DNA of 64,000 bases from Polynucleobacter sp. AM-7D1 (GTDB lineage Bacteria > Pseudomonadota > Gammaproteobacteria > Burkholderiales > Burkholderiaceae). Positions within the stretch are counted from its first letter, which is position 1. Every line of letters starts with the position of its first letter. Of this stretch, positions 39,170-49,647 are shown piece by piece. The translations under genes and the position numbers were made by a program. Location of the stretch: positions 1,736,001-1,800,000 of the forward strand of contig NZ_CP061319.1 in assembly GCF_018688455.1 (NCBI RefSeq), in the 5' to 3' direction. The notes below the pieces were generated by a model. That model made no database searches. It was not told where the DNA came from and was given only the letters and a program-made list of their open reading frames with translations.

Positions 39170-42058
39170 ATGAATAACGAAATTAAGATCCGCGGTGCAC
39201 GCACGCACAACCTCAAAAACATCAATCTAGATATCCCTAGAGAGAAACTGGTCGTTTTGACTGGCCTGTCTGGCTCAGGCAAAAGCTCATTGGCTTTTGA
39301 CACCCTATATGCCGAAGGCCAACGTCGCTATGTAGAGTCCTTATCGGCTTACGCACGCCAGTTTTTGCAGTTAATGGAAAAGCCTGATGTCGATACGATA
39401 GAAGGCCTCTCCCCGGCAATCTCAATTGAGCAAAAAGCCACTAGCCATAATCCGCGCTCAACCGTAGGTACGGTGACAGAAATTCATGATTACTTGCGCT
39501 TACTCTTTGCCCGCGCTGGTACCCCGCATTGCCCAGACCACGATCTGCCATTGGAGGCGCAAAGCGTCTCTCAAATGGTGGATACGGTTTTAGCAATGCC
39601 TGAAGATACCAAGCTCATGATTCTGGCTCCGGTAGTTAGTGAGCGTAAAGGCGAATTCGTTGACTTATTCCAAGATCTCCAAGCCCAAGGCTTTGTTCGC
39701 TTTCGTGTGCGCTCTGGTGGCGGCACAACCAATACTGCCAAAGCAGAGATCTTTGAAGTGGATCAATTGCCGACACTGAAGAAGAACGACAAGCACTCCA
39801 TTGAAGTAGTGGTAGATCGCATCAAAGTGCGTCCAGATATTCAGCAACGTGTGGCGGAATCCTTCGAGACAGCTCTACGTCTTGCTGATGGCAAAGCCAT
39901 GATTGTCAATATGGACACCGGCAAGGAAATGATTTTCTCCAGCAAGTTTGCTTGCCCCATCTGCTCGTATTCATTACAAGAGCTAGAGCCACGGCTCTTC
40001 TCATTTAATAACCCAATGGGTGCGTGCCCATCTTGCGATGGCCTAGGTCATCAGTCTTTTTTTGATCCTAAACGCATTGTTGCGCACCCTGATTTATCAC
40101 TTGCATCTGGTGCTATCAAAGGCTGGGATCGTCGCAATCAGTTTTACTTCAAGCTCTTACAGACACTTGCAAAGCATGGCGGCTTTGATGTCGAAAAACC
40201 CTTTGAAACTTTAAATAAGAAACAGCAAGATCTCATTTTGCTGGGCTCGGGTGATGTCACTATTCCATTTGAGTACATCAATGAGCGTGGCAAAAACAGT
40301 ATTCGCAAGCATGCCTTCGAGGGCATTGTTGCTAACTTTGAGCGTCGCTATCGTGAGACTGACTCAGCAACAGTTCGGGAAGAATTATCACGCTACCAAA
40401 ATGTACAAACCTGTCCATCATGCAACGGTAGTCGTTTACGCAAAGAGGCTCGCTTTGTCAAAGTAGGTGACGGCAAGCAGTCTCGCGCCATTTATGAAAT
40501 CAGCGCCCTACCTTTAAAAGAAGCGAAAGAATATTTTGAATCTCTAGAACTCAAAGGCGCTAAACGAGAAATCGCCGACAAGATTGTTAAAGAGATTGGC
40601 TCACGTCTGCGCTTCCTCAATGATGTGGGTTTAGATTATCTTTCCCTAGAACGCAGCGCAGATACGCTCTCTGGTGGCGAAGCGCAGCGTATTCGCCTGG
40701 CATCACAGATTGGCTCCGGCCTAACTGGTGTCATGTATGTGCTAGATGAGCCTTCGATTGGTCTACATCAGCGTGACAACGATAGACTCATCGGAACACT
40801 CAAGCATTTGCGTGATTTAGGTAACAGCGTACTAGTAGTTGAGCATGATGAGGACATGATTCGTGCCTCTGACTATGTGATTGACATTGGTCCTGGCGCA
40901 GGTGTACATGGTGGTGAAGTTGTAGCTGAAGGCACTCCTGCAGAAGTAGAGGCCAATCCGAAGTCATTAACTGGCGCCTATTTATCTGGTCGTGAGTGGA
41001 TTGCAGTTCCAGAAAAACGCATTCCAGTAAATGACAAGTTCTTAGAAATCATTGGCGCGCGTGGCAACAACTTGCAATCCGTTCATGCCAAGATTCCAGT
41101 CGGTCTATTAACCTGTGTCACTGGTGTATCTGGCTCTGGCAAGTCGACGCTGATTAACGACACACTGCACCACGCAGTTGCACAGCATATTTACGGATCA
41201 AATGCTGAGCCTGCAGCACATGATGCGATTAAGGGCTTAGAAAACTTTGACAAAGTCATCAGTGTCGACCAATCTCCAATTGGTAGGACGCCACGCTCTA
41301 ACCCCGCTACTTACACCGGATTATTTACGCCGATCAGAGAACTGTTTTGTGGCGTCCCTGCTGCGCGTGAACGTGGCTATGAAGCGGGCCGCTTTTCATT
41401 TAACGTCAAGGGCGGTCGTTGCGATGCCTGTGAAGGTGATGGCGTTATTAAAGTCGAAATGCACTTCTTGCCAGACGTCTATGTACCTTGTGATGTCTGT
41501 CATGGCAAACGCTATAACCGCGAAACTTTAGATATTCGCTACAAAGGTAAGAATATTCATGAAGTGCTGTCGATGACCATCGAGCAAGCCCATGAATTCT
41601 TCGAAGCAGTGCCTATTGTTAAACGCAAACTCAAAACCTTGCTCGATGTAGGTTTAGGTTATGTGAAGCTAGGTCAAAGTGCCACAACCTTATCTGGTGG
41701 TGAGGCACAACGTGTCAAACTCTCCTTAGAACTTTCTAAGCGCGATACTGGAAGAACACTCTATATCTTGGATGAGCCAACTACGGGCTTACATTTCCAT
41801 GACATTCAATTGTTGCTGACTGTTCTTCAAACTTTGAAAAAGCAAGGCAATACGATCGTCATCATTGAGCACAACTTAGACGTCATCAAGACTGCTGACT
41901 GGATTATTGACTTAGGCCCTAAAGGTGGCGCTGGTGGTGGACAAATTATTGCGACCGGTACACCTGAAGAAGTTGCGAAGAACGAGGCTAGCTTTACCGG
42001 TCACTACTTGGCACCGCTACTAGTGCGCAAACCAGCCCCTGCAAAAAAGAAGAAGTAA
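39170..42058 (+). CDS. uvrA: Excinuclease ABC subunit A
   Basis: This 962-residue damage-recognition ATPase of nucleotide excision repair carries two ABC units. The first has Walker [14 protein letters not shown] near 31 and signature [13 protein letters not shown] near 500. The second has [15 protein letters not shown] near 655 and [12 protein letters not shown] near 843. Zinc-binding Cys pairs lie at CPICS...CPSCDG near 262-290 and CDACEGDG...CDVCHG near 752-783. In the 37-bp upstream gap I see a TATATT candidate -10 but no CTGT-N8-ACAG LexA box. Confidence 0.98.
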   Translation: MNNEIKIRGARTHNLKNINLDIPREKLVVLTGLSGSGKSSLAFDTLYAEGQRRYVESLSAYARQFLQLMEKPDVDTIEGLSPAISIEQKATSHNPRSTVGTVTEIHDYLRLLFARAGTPHCPDHDLPLEAQSVSQMVDTVLAMPEDTKLMILAPVVSERKGEFVDLFQDLQAQGFVRFRVRSGGGTTNTAKAEIFEVDQLPTLKKNDKHSIEVVVDRIKVRPDIQQRVAESFETALRLADGKAMIVNMDTGKEMIFSSKFACPICSYSLQELEPRLFSFNNPMGACPSCDGLGHQSFFDPKRIVAHPDLSLASGAIKGWDRRNQFYFKLLQTLAKHGGFDVEKPFETLNKKQQDLILLGSGDVTIPFEYINERGKNSIRKHAFEGIVANFERRYRETDSATVREELSRYQNVQTCPSCNGSRLRKEARFVKVGDGKQSRAIYEISALPLKEAKEYFESLELKGAKREIADKIVKEIGSRLRFLNDVGLDYLSLERSADTLSGGEAQRIRLASQIGSGLTGVMYVLDEPSIGLHQRDNDRLIGTLKHLRDLGNSVLVVEHDEDMIRASDYVIDIGPGAGVHGGEVVAEGTPAEVEANPKSLTGAYLSGREWIAVPEKRIPVNDKFLEIIGARGNNLQSVHAKIPVGLLTCVTGVSGSGKSTLINDTLHHAVAQHIYGSNAEPAAHDAIKGLENFDKVISVDQSPIGRTPRSNPATYTGLFTPIRELFCGVPAARERGYEAGRFSFNVKGGRCDACEGDGVIKVEMHFLPDVYVPCDVCHGKRYNRETLDIRYKGKNIHEVLSMTIEQAHEFFEAVPIVKRKLKTLLDVGLGYVKLGQSATTLSGGEAQRVKLSLELSKRDTGRTLYILDEPTTGLHFHDIQLLLTVLQTLKKQGNTIVIIEHNLDVIKTADWIIDLGPKGGAGGGQIIATGTPEEVAKNEASFTGHYLAPLLVRKPAPAKKKK

Positions 42059-42086
42059 TTCAGAAATCGGAAGTGACTGAATACAC

Positions 42087-44066
42087 TCAGAGCAATTTAG
42101 ATTCGGCTAAATCAGTCGCCTCTGAATTGCCTGAGAGCACTAGGATATCGTTAGCTTGCAAACGTAAGTCTGGAGTGAGCTCCAATTTGACATAGTCGGA
42201 GCCATCCACTTTTCGCCTGACTGCTTGTACGCTCACGCCTTCGTTTTCAAGGTGTAACTCTTCAAGAGTCTGGCCAATACTCGCTGACTCAGGCAACAAA
42301 GTTACCGAGTGCAAACGCCATGACTCTTTGGTGTCGACTTCATCATCAACCCCCCGGAAATAGCCGCGCAAAAGACTGTAACGCGCTTCGCGTGCACTGG
42401 TGATGCGACGTACGACCTTACGCATAGGTACGCCCATCATTAATAAAACGTGTGATGCCATCATGAGACTACCCTCGATTAACTCAGGCACCACCTCAGT
42501 TGCTCCAGCTGCTTGTAACTTAGCTAAATCAGCATCATCTTTAGTGCGCACCAGTATGGTCATACCGGGACGCAAGCGCTCAACCTGATGTAATACTTTT
42601 AAGGTTGCTGGGGTATCTGCATAGGTAATTACTACTGCCTTTGCTCTCGACAAACCCGCGGCTACTAAATAATTTTCTCGACTGGCATCACCATAGACCA
42701 CGTTATCCCCAGCGGCAGCAGCTTCTTTAACTCGATCTGGATCCATATCTAAGGCAATGTAAGGAATTTTTTCTTGATCGAGCATGCGGGCCAAGCTTTG
42801 TCCTGAACGACCAAAACCGCAAATGACAACATGGTTTTCAGTTCGGACACTTTTTGCTGCGACGCGTGTCAGCGCTAATGATTGCAACAACCACTCATTA
42901 CTCGAGAAGCGCATCGCAATCCGATCGCTATATTCAATCAAGAAAGGTGCGCCAAACATCGAGAGCAACATGGCAGCCAGTACAGCCTGACTCAAAGCAG
43001 GATCGATTAAATCCAAGCCATCAATCTGATTTAAAAGAACGAAGCCAAATTCGCCAGCCTGCGCCAAACACAAGCCTGTCCGAATCGAAATGCCAGGGCT
43101 TGAACCAAAAGCACGTGACAGTAAGGCAATCAAACCAAACTTGAAAATCAAAGGGCCAATCAGTAAGAGCAGCACTAGCAACCACTGTTGGTAAATGACA
43201 TTAAAGTCCAACAGCATGCCAATGGTAATAAAGAACAGGCCCAAGAGGACATCCCTAAAAGGCTTCACGTCCTCCTCAACCTGATGGCGGTAGGGTGTCT
43301 CGGCAATCAACATACCCGCCAAGAAAGCCCCTAGCGCAAGTGATAAACCAAAATGTTCTGTAAGTGCTGACATACCCAAAACAATCAGCAGCAAGTTGAG
43401 CATGAATAACTCTTGCGAGCGCAGCTTGGTAACCAAACTAAACCAGCGACTCATTAAAGTTTGGCCAATCACAAAAATCAGAACTAGCGCCACCGATATC
43501 TTGATGGAGGCTGCGGTCAAGGCCAAAAATAAGTCTCCAGGATTTTTACCCAGTGAGGGGATCAAAATAAGCAAGAAGACCACCGCTAAATCCTGAAATA
43601 GCAAAATACCGATGATGTTGCGCCCATGCTCAGTCTCAATTTCTGAACGATCGGCAATGAGCTTGGTAACGATAGCAGTTGAGGACATAGCCAGGGCACC
43701 CCCCAGGGCAATGGCTGCCTGCCAGGAAATGGGGTAAATCCAGTTCATCATCAAGCTTGCCGGCACTGCAAGCAAGATAGTCAAAAGCACCTGGCTGCCA
43801 CCCAAGCCAAATACGATGCTTCGCATGGCCCGCAGCTTGTGGAGGTTAAATTCCAGGCCAATTGAAAACATCAAGAAAACCACGCCAAATTCAGCCAAAT
43901 ACTTGACTGTGGCGGAATCATTGGCCAAACCGAGGGCATGCGGCCCAATTAGGACGCCAATGGCAAGATAGCCCAAAATGGGGGGTAGTCCAAAATAGCG
44001 GAAAATAACTACCCCGGCCACTCCGGAGGCCAACAAGATGAGAGTTAATTGAAGGACTGACGGCAT
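42087..44066 (-). CDS. KefB/KefC-like monovalent cation:proton antiporter (CPA2)
   Basis: This 659-residue protein has an N-terminal Na+/H+ exchanger domain with about 12 membrane segments (about 1-385), then a TrkA-N/RCK nucleotide-binding domain (VVICGFGRSGQSLARML near 408). A TrkA-C domain is at the C-terminus (about 570-659, SIGQTLEELHLENEGVSV and LQANDILVLSG). This is the architecture of glutathione- or nucleotide-gated K+ efflux systems. The HrxxH motifs for glutathione gating cannot be confirmed by eye. It is divergent from kdsD across only 11 bp and convergent with uvrA. Confidence 0.88.
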   Translation of the reverse strand: MPSVLQLTLILLASGVAGVVIFRYFGLPPILGYLAIGVLIGPHALGLANDSATVKYLAEFGVVFLMFSIGLEFNLHKLRAMRSIVFGLGGSQVLLTILLAVPASLMMNWIYPISWQAAIALGGALAMSSTAIVTKLIADRSEIETEHGRNIIGILLFQDLAVVFLLILIPSLGKNPGDLFLALTAASIKISVALVLIFVIGQTLMSRWFSLVTKLRSQELFMLNLLLIVLGMSALTEHFGLSLALGAFLAGMLIAETPYRHQVEEDVKPFRDVLLGLFFITIGMLLDFNVIYQQWLLVLLLLIGPLIFKFGLIALLSRAFGSSPGISIRTGLCLAQAGEFGFVLLNQIDGLDLIDPALSQAVLAAMLLSMFGAPFLIEYSDRIAMRFSSNEWLLQSLALTRVAAKSVRTENHVVICGFGRSGQSLARMLDQEKIPYIALDMDPDRVKEAAAAGDNVVYGDASRENYLVAAGLSRAKAVVITYADTPATLKVLHQVERLRPGMTILVRTKDDADLAKLQAAGATEVVPELIEGSLMMASHVLLMMGVPMRKVVRRITSAREARYSLLRGYFRGVDDEVDTKESWRLHSVTLLPESASIGQTLEELHLENEGVSVQAVRRKVDGSDYVKLELTPDLRLQANDILVLSGNSEATDLAESKLL

Positions 44067-44077
44067 ATACTCACCCC

Positions 44078-45070
44078 ATGATAGCTAAGACTCGTGACCG
44101 AACCCTAAAGCTTGCGCGTGACACCCTCACCATTGAGGCTGCTGCACTGCACACTATGCGTGATCGCCTTGAAGGCGCCAATGCCGATGCCCTCGTTTTG
44201 GCAGTGGATTTACTGCATTCCTGCAAGGGCCGTATCGTTGTTTCTGGAATTGGTAAATCAGGTCATATCGCCCGAAAGATTGCTGCCACCTTTGCCTCTA
44301 CCGGCTCCCCCGCCTTTTTTGTACATCCCGCCGAAGCCAGTCATGGCGACCTAGGAATGGTTACGCGTGATGATGTCTTTGTTGCACTCTCTAATTCCGG
44401 CGAGACTGATGAGCTTCTCACCATTGTGCCAATCGTCAAGCGCACCGGTGCAAAACTCATTGCACTAACTGGTGCGCCAAATTCTTCATTAGCAAAGTTG
44501 GCTGATGCCCATTTAGATACCAGTGTTGAGAAAGAAGCATGTCCACTTAACTTGGCGCCAACTACCAGTACAACCGCATCGCTCGCTATGGGTGATGCCC
44601 TAGCTGTTGCCTTACTTGATGCTCGCGGCTTTCAGGCTGAAGATTTTCAACGCTCCCACCCAGGTGGCCGCTTGGGTCGCAAGCAACTGATGCATGTCAG
44701 CGAAGTGATGCGCAACTTTGATGAGACTCCTAAGATTACGATCTCCGCTTCCTTACAAGAAGCTTTACTAGAAATGACCGCTAAACGCATGGGCATGGTG
44801 GTCACTTTAGATAGTGAAAATAAAGTTGCCGGCATTTTTACTGACGGCGACTTGCGTCGTCTACTAGAGAAGAGCACCAATTTGGATGGGCTCACCTTAG
44901 AAAAGGCAACTACTTCAGCACCCCGCACAATTCCTCCCGAACTCTTGGCGGAAGAAGCTATTGAGATGATGGAAAAACATCGGATTAATCATTTGGTGGT
45001 CACCGATCCTCATGGAGCATTACTTGGAGCGCTCAACCTCCATGATTTATTTGCCGCCAAGGTTATTTAA
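44078..45070 (+). CDS. kdsD: D-arabinose-5-phosphate isomerase KdsD
   Basis: This 330-residue protein has a SIS sugar-isomerase domain (VVSGIGKSGHIARKIAATFASTG near 50, SNSGETDEL near 105) and two CBS modules (about 205-330). It converts ribulose-5-P to arabinose-5-P, the first committed step to Kdo for LPS. It heads the kdsD-kdsC-lptC-lptA-lptB block, as in E. coli. The 11-bp gap to the divergent antiporter gene means its promoter overlaps that coding region. Confidence 0.95.
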   Translation: MIAKTRDRTLKLARDTLTIEAAALHTMRDRLEGANADALVLAVDLLHSCKGRIVVSGIGKSGHIARKIAATFASTGSPAFFVHPAEASHGDLGMVTRDDVFVALSNSGETDELLTIVPIVKRTGAKLIALTGAPNSSLAKLADAHLDTSVEKEACPLNLAPTTSTTASLAMGDALAVALLDARGFQAEDFQRSHPGGRLGRKQLMHVSEVMRNFDETPKITISASLQEALLEMTAKRMGMVVTLDSENKVAGIFTDGDLRRLLEKSTNLDGLTLEKATTSAPRTIPPELLAEEAIEMMEKHRINHLVVTDPHGALLGALNLHDLFAAKVI

Positions 45071-45106
45071 GCTTTTTACTTTTTAATCATTCATCTACTC
45101 ACCTAC

Positions 45107-45679
45107 ATGCCAACCGCCTTTAATGCTCACCAAACCAATCCTCTGAGCCAGTATCCACAGGCCTGGGAGCGCGCTGGGGCAGTCAAGCTACTCGTACTTG
45201 ATGTCGATGGGGTCTTAACCAATGGCCAGGTATTTCTTGGTGAAAACGGTAAGGAGTCTCTGAAAGCTTTTGATATTCAAGATGGCTTGGGAATCAAGCT
45301 CTTAGAAAAAATTGGTATTCCAACAGTCATCATTACTGGGCGTAGCTCCAAAATGGTTTTGGCACGCTGTGATGAACTCGGTATCAAGCATGTGCACATG
45401 GGTGTTGAAAATAAAGCCGTAGCCCTAGAAAAGATTTTGCAGTCACTTGGGCTCAAGTCGTCTGATTGCGCTGTGATGGGTGATGATTGGCCTGATTTTC
45501 AAATGATGAAGTCTGCAGGTTTAAAAGTATGTCCTGCACAAGGGCATGATGCCGTGAAAGAAACTGCTCACTTTATTACCACTCGATCTGGTGGATATGG
45601 CGCAGTACGTGAAGTCTGCGACTTGATTCTAAAAGCGCAAAATCGCTATGACGAATTACTTGCTCAGGCACGCGCTTAA
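45107..45679 (+). CDS. kdsC: Kdo-8-phosphate phosphatase KdsC
   Basis: This 190-residue HAD-superfamily phosphatase lacks a cap domain. The nucleophile motif LLVLDVDGVLTNGQVFL lies near residues 27-43, the Thr motif IITGRSSKMV near 77 and the terminal acidic motif MGDDWPDFQMM near 124. It releases phosphate from Kdo-8-P. It lies 36 bp after kdsD and 11 bp before lptC. The C-terminal GGYGAVREVCDLIL fits the tail that closes the active site in KdsC tetramers. Confidence 0.95.
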   Translation: MPTAFNAHQTNPLSQYPQAWERAGAVKLLVLDVDGVLTNGQVFLGENGKESLKAFDIQDGLGIKLLEKIGIPTVIITGRSSKMVLARCDELGIKHVHMGVENKAVALEKILQSLGLKSSDCAVMGDDWPDFQMMKSAGLKVCPAQGHDAVKETAHFITTRSGGYGAVREVCDLILKAQNRYDELLAQARA

Positions 45680-45690
45680 GGTTTGTCTCA

Positions 45691-46335
45691 ATGGAACTGA
45701 ATGCCCAACAAATTAAATTGAGTATCTGGCGTGGCCTATTGCGCCTAATGCCATTGATCTTGATGAGCACACTTACTCTCGTCACTTTTTGGCTGGTTAA
45801 GAAAAATGCTCCCGTAGAAAAATCAGCACTAGAACGGGTACGCTTACATGAGCCTGACTACACTATTACCAATGGCGCCCTTTCCGCGCTCAACGAAGCC
45901 GGCAATACCAAATATCGAGTACTGGGCAAGAAAGTGATTCATTACGACGATGACGCTTCAATTGACATTGAAACACCTCGTATACGTTTGTTCCCTCCTG
46001 AAAAGTCGCCGATTACCGTGAAAGCGGACTCAGGTCATTTAGATGGCGACATCACCATACTAGATCTCATCAATAATGCTGAAATTTTTCGTCCACCACA
46101 AGCTGCTACCGCGACCGAACCAGCAAGACCACGCATGATTGCACGCTCTTCGTATTTCAAGGTACTCATCAATGACGACATTATTGAGACTAATAAACCC
46201 ATTACGCTTGAGCAAGGCGTTTCCATCATGCGGTCAACTGATGGTGGCACATTCAACAACATCGAACAAAGTATGGTGCTGTCTGGCCAAGTGAGAGGTC
46301 GCATCGAGCGTGTTCAACCTGGAGCACAGCCATGA
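45691..46335 (+). CDS. lptC: LPS export protein LptC
   Basis: This 214-residue inner-membrane protein has one N-terminal membrane segment (LMPLILMSTLTLVTFWLV, about 15-32) and a periplasmic beta-jellyroll. It receives LPS from LptB2FG and passes it to LptA. Sequence conservation in this family is low; the assignment rests on the topology plus position between kdsC and lptA. Its end overlaps lptA by 4 bp (ATGA), indicating translational coupling. Confidence 0.9.
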   Translation: MELNAQQIKLSIWRGLLRLMPLILMSTLTLVTFWLVKKNAPVEKSALERVRLHEPDYTITNGALSALNEAGNTKYRVLGKKVIHYDDDASIDIETPRIRLFPPEKSPITVKADSGHLDGDITILDLINNAEIFRPPQAATATEPARPRMIARSSYFKVLINDDIIETNKPITLEQGVSIMRSTDGGTFNNIEQSMVLSGQVRGRIERVQPGAQP

Positions 46336-46889
46336 GCTTCTTACGCAAACTAGCAATACATTGTGGATTGTTAACAGCTTGCTTTATCGCACCTGCTCAT
46401 GCTGAAAAAGCAGATCAAGATAAACCGGTTGTTTTAGAAGCAGAAAAAGTTTCTGTGAATGATGTGCAACAGGTCTATGAGCTTGATGGTCAGGTACTCT
46501 TGACCAAGGGCAGCATTTTAATTACCGGCGAAAAAGGCAATATCAAAGTTGATCCTGAAGGCTATGAGTACGTTGATGTTCAAGGCAATCCAGAATCAAC
46601 GGCCAGCTTCAGACAAAGACGCGAAGGTCCGGCTAATGAGTTTATGCAGGGTCGCGGTCAAACAGTTACTTACAATGCAAAAACTGAATTGCTTACCCTA
46701 ACTGGTGATGCTAACTTGAAGCGTCTTCACAATATGCAAATGTTAGATCAATTACACGGCTGGAAAATTGATTACGACGATGTCCTGCAGCGCTATCAAG
46801 TCACGCCACCCCCAAACGCTAAACCAGAAGATCTGCCTTTGGCTAAAGCCATCCTTTCACCAAGAAGAAAAGCTACACTAGAGAGATGA
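46332..46889 (+). CDS. lptA: LPS transport periplasmic protein LptA
   Basis: This 185-residue protein has a signal peptide with a probable cut after PAHA (about residue 24) and an OstA-like domain ([21 protein letters not shown] to about 150). LptA bridges LptC and LptD in the periplasm. Both ends overlap neighbours by 4 bp (lptC before, lptB after), typical for this operon. Length is the same as E. coli LptA (185). Confidence 0.94.
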   Translation: MSFLRKLAIHCGLLTACFIAPAHAEKADQDKPVVLEAEKVSVNDVQQVYELDGQVLLTKGSILITGEKGNIKVDPEGYEYVDVQGNPESTASFRQRREGPANEFMQGRGQTVTYNAKTELLTLTGDANLKRLHNMQMLDQLHGWKIDYDDVLQRYQVTPPPNAKPEDLPLAKAILSPRRKATLER

Positions 46890-47653
46890 CCACGGATTCC
46901 AGCAGCATTCAAAAGCCAGCAACCCTCAGCGCCCAGCATCTTCAAAAGCGTTATGGATCTCGCACAGTAGTTCGGGATGTATCGGTAGAAGTTAAATGCG
47001 GCGAAGTGGTTGGACTCTTAGGCCCTAATGGTGCTGGTAAAACCACCTCTTTCTACATGATTGTTGGCTTGGTTCCACTTGATGGTGGAAGTATTGTTCT
47101 GGATGGCACAGACATAACCCATCTACCGATTCATGAACGAGCTCGTATGGGCCTGTCATACCTCCCTCAAGAGGCTTCTGTTTTCAGAAAGCTGAACGTA
47201 GCCGAAAATATTCAAGCGGTATTAGAACTGCAGGTGCAAGGCGGCAAACCATTGAGTAAGTCTGAGATTGCGCATCGCCTAGATGAACTCTTGGGCGAAC
47301 TTCAAATTAGTCATCTTCGTGATAACCCAGCACTATCCTTATCTGGAGGTGAGCGTCGTCGTGTTGAGATTGCAAGAGCGCTCGCCTCTCAGCCTAAATT
47401 CATTTTGCTGGATGAGCCATTTGCCGGCGTTGATCCGATTGCAGTTGGAGAGATCCAGCGGATTGTGCGCTTCTTAAGAGACCGCCAAATTGGCGTACTC
47501 ATCACGGACCATAACGTACGCGAAACCTTAGGTATTTGCGATCATGCCTACATCATCAGTGAGGGTAGCGTGCTGGCAGAAGGCAAACCGGACCAAATCA
47601 TTGAGAATGACGCCGTTAGAAGAGTGTATCTAGGCGAAAATTTCCGCATGTAA
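46886..47653 (+). CDS. lptB: LPS export ABC transporter ATPase LptB
   Basis: This 255-residue ATPase has Walker [15 protein letters not shown] near 48, Q-loop [12 protein letters not shown] near 93, signature [17 protein letters not shown] near 150 and Walker [13 protein letters not shown] near 172. The PQEASVFR segment is typical of LptB. It energises LPS extraction with LptFG, which are not in this window. In many proteobacteria the next gene is rpoN; here it is absent and hpf follows after 191 bp. Confidence 0.97.
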   Translation: MTTDSSSIQKPATLSAQHLQKRYGSRTVVRDVSVEVKCGEVVGLLGPNGAGKTTSFYMIVGLVPLDGGSIVLDGTDITHLPIHERARMGLSYLPQEASVFRKLNVAENIQAVLELQVQGGKPLSKSEIAHRLDELLGELQISHLRDNPALSLSGGERRRVEIARALASQPKFILLDEPFAGVDPIAVGEIQRIVRFLRDRQIGVLITDHNVRETLGICDHAYIISEGSVLAEGKPDQIIENDAVRRVYLGENFRM

Positions 47654-47678
47654 ATATTCTGAGTTTTTCGAATATTTA
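47651..47678 (+). terminator. AT-rich hairpin after lptB
   Basis: TAAATATTC, which includes the lptB stop codon, and GAATATTTA are exact reverse complements around a ten-base loop. The following TTAAATAAA is not a clean T-run, so termination would be weak. The rest of 47679-47844 holds no gene I can recognise. Confidence 0.35.
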
Positions 47679-47844
47679 TTAAATAAACATGATCTGCCCC
47701 CTTGGTTTTCAGCAAAATCGCTGATACGCTGGAGGCTCATGAAGTTCATTTCCAAATAATCAAGTACATCGTTACAGGGGCTTGCTGCGCACCTCGGGTA
47801 ATTATTTGCGCATGCATTTGTTTTGCTATGAATAGGAGCTGCTG

Positions 47845-48168
47845 ATGAATCTGAAAATTAATAGCCGTCATGTCGAAGTTACTCCAGCCATGCGTTCCCA
47901 CCTCGAAGCCGGGTTAGCTAAAATTCGCAAACATTTTGATCACGTTCTAGATGCATCAGCATTTTTGATTGTCGATAACGCTAAAGAAAAAAATCTTCGC
48001 CAAGCAGCCGAAATCACAATTCACCTAAAAGGTAAAGATCTTTATGCTGAAGCGCATAACGCTGATCTGTACCACGCTATGGATGCGGTGGTCGATAAAC
48101 TAGAGCGTCAAGTTGTTAAGCACAAAGAAAAGATTCAAGACCATCACCATGAAAAGCATTTTGAGTGA
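47845..48168 (+). CDS. hpf: Ribosome hibernation-promoting factor, short form
   Basis: This 107-residue protein has the HPF/YfiA fold: MNLKINSRHVEVTPAMRSHLEAGLAKIRKHF at the start and AEAHNADLYHAMDAVVDKLERQVVKHKEK near 70. It binds the 30S subunit in stationary phase and favours 100S dimers. It is the short form, without the C-terminal dimerisation domain. TAGGAG lies 8 bp before the ATG. Its usual partner upstream is rpoN, which is missing here. Confidence 0.94.
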   Translation: MNLKINSRHVEVTPAMRSHLEAGLAKIRKHFDHVLDASAFLIVDNAKEKNLRQAAEITIHLKGKDLYAEAHNADLYHAMDAVVDKLERQVVKHKEKIQDHHHEKHFE

Positions 48169-48201
48169 TGCCTCGCTTCAGGACACCTATAATCAATTGA
48201 C

Positions 48202-48660
48202 ATGAATGCCCTGACCGATCTTTTCGCTTTAGACCGCATTGCCTTGAATAGCCCCTCTAAAAATCGGGCTGAGGCATTTGCGGCTGTAGGACAGCTATTT
48301 GCAAAACAGGCAGGTCTTGAATCTGAAGCAATCGTTGGCTTCTTAAATGCTCGCGAGGACTTAGGTTCTACTGCCTTGGGTGCCGGCGTTGCTATCCCCC
48401 ACGGCCGTGTAAAAGGGCTGAAGAGTCCGATTGCTGCGTTCGTCAAATTAAAGGACCCGATTGAATTTGCCGCGCCCGATGGTGAGGCTGTCTCTATTTT
48501 GATTTTTTTGCTCGTCCCTGAAAAAGCGACTCAGCAACATTTAGAAATTCTGTCTTCCATTGCACAACTGCTCTCTGACCCAGATGCTAGAAAATCGCTT
48601 GCCACGGAAGACAACCCAGAAAAGGTGTGCCAGCTATTACAGACTTGGGGCTCCGCTTGA
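48202..48660 (+). CDS. ptsN: Nitrogen-PTS EIIA component PtsN
   Basis: This 152-residue PTS EIIA-2 domain protein has the phospho-accepting His in [11 protein letters not shown] (about residue 73) and [21 protein letters not shown] near 103. EIIA-Ntr is phosphorylated by the PtsP-NPr chain and controls potassium uptake, stress and carbon-nitrogen balance. It lies 33 bp after hpf, and its stop overlaps the likely hprK start. This order (hpf-ptsN-hprK-rapZ) is standard in Burkholderiales. Confidence 0.95.
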   Translation: MNALTDLFALDRIALNSPSKNRAEAFAAVGQLFAKQAGLESEAIVGFLNAREDLGSTALGAGVAIPHGRVKGLKSPIAAFVKLKDPIEFAAPDGEAVSILIFLLVPEKATQQHLEILSSIAQLLSDPDARKSLATEDNPEKVCQLLQTWGSA

Positions 48661-49646
48661 CAACCCAACCCTTACTCCTTGAGAGAGTTACTGCCCAACA
48701 GATCTTTGATGACAACGTCTCTGACTTAAAGCTTTCTTGGATCGGTGGCCTAGAAGGGGCAGACCGTACATTCCCCTCGGAGGCTGTCAAGGCTGCCGCA
48801 GCTAGCTCTGACTTAGTAGGTCACTTAAATCTCATTCACCCAAGCCGTATTCAGATTTTTGGTGAGCAAGAGGTTGATTACCATGCTCAGCTCGAACAAA
48901 AACAAAGGCAAGATCAAATCTCTAGCTTAATTTCAAAAACACCACCTTGTGTCATTGTGGCGGATGGAAAAACAGCTGATGCAGATCTACAACTGTTCTG
49001 CCAAAGATCCTCTACCCCACTCTTTACAACAACTATTTCTGCTGCGGAGGTAATTGACCACCTACGCACCTACCTCACAAAGATTGGTGCGCCCCAAATT
49101 ACGATGCATGGCGTGTTCATGGACATCTTAGGCTTGGGCGTCCTAATCATGGGCGAGTCAGGTTTGGGAAAAAGCGAATTGGGTTTAGAGTTGATTTCTC
49201 GTGGCCACGGTTTAGTGGCTGATGATGCGGTGGACTTTGCTCGTCTTGGACCAGATTACATTGAGGGTCGCTGCCCTGTGATTCTGCGCAACCTCCTAGA
49301 GGTTCGTGGACTAGGCTTATTAGATATCCGCACAATTTTTGGTGAAACGGCCGTGCGTCGTAAATTGAAATTGCGCTTGATCGTACAACTCGTTCGTCGT
49401 AATGATGGTGAGTTCGAGCGTCTTCCATTAGAAGCGCAGCATATTGATGTGCTAGGCATTCCAATAAGGACCGTCAAAATTCAAGTGGCTGCAGGGCGTA
49501 ACTTGGCTGTACTAGTAGAGGCGGCAGTCCGCAATACTATTCTGCAACTGCGGGGCATTGATACCTTAAAAGAATTTATGGAGCGTCAGCGTTTGCAAAT
49601 GAATGCAGAGGCTGAATCTACTAAGTCACAGGGTCGACTCATTTAA
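48657..49646 (+). CDS. hprK: HPr kinase/phosphorylase
   Basis: This enzyme is 329 residues from a TTG at 48657, which overlaps the ptsN stop (TTGA); a GTG at 48627 is the only other nearby start in frame. The N-terminal domain is followed by Walker [12 protein letters not shown] near 166 and the family signature [17 protein letters not shown] near 215. It phosphorylates and dephosphorylates HPr-type proteins on Ser. In beta-proteobacteria it is linked with the regulatory PTS rather than with Gram-positive-type catabolite repression. No ATG start exists near the expected N-terminus. Confidence 0.93.
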   Translation: MTTQPLLLERVTAQQIFDDNVSDLKLSWIGGLEGADRTFPSEAVKAAAASSDLVGHLNLIHPSRIQIFGEQEVDYHAQLEQKQRQDQISSLISKTPPCVIVADGKTADADLQLFCQRSSTPLFTTTISAAEVIDHLRTYLTKIGAPQITMHGVFMDILGLGVLIMGESGLGKSELGLELISRGHGLVADDAVDFARLGPDYIEGRCPVILRNLLEVRGLGLLDIRTIFGETAVRRKLKLRLIVQLVRRNDGEFERLPLEAQHIDVLGIPIRTVKIQVAAGRNLAVLVEAAVRNTILQLRGIDTLKEFMERQRLQMNAEAESTKSQGRLI

Positions 49647-49647
49647 T

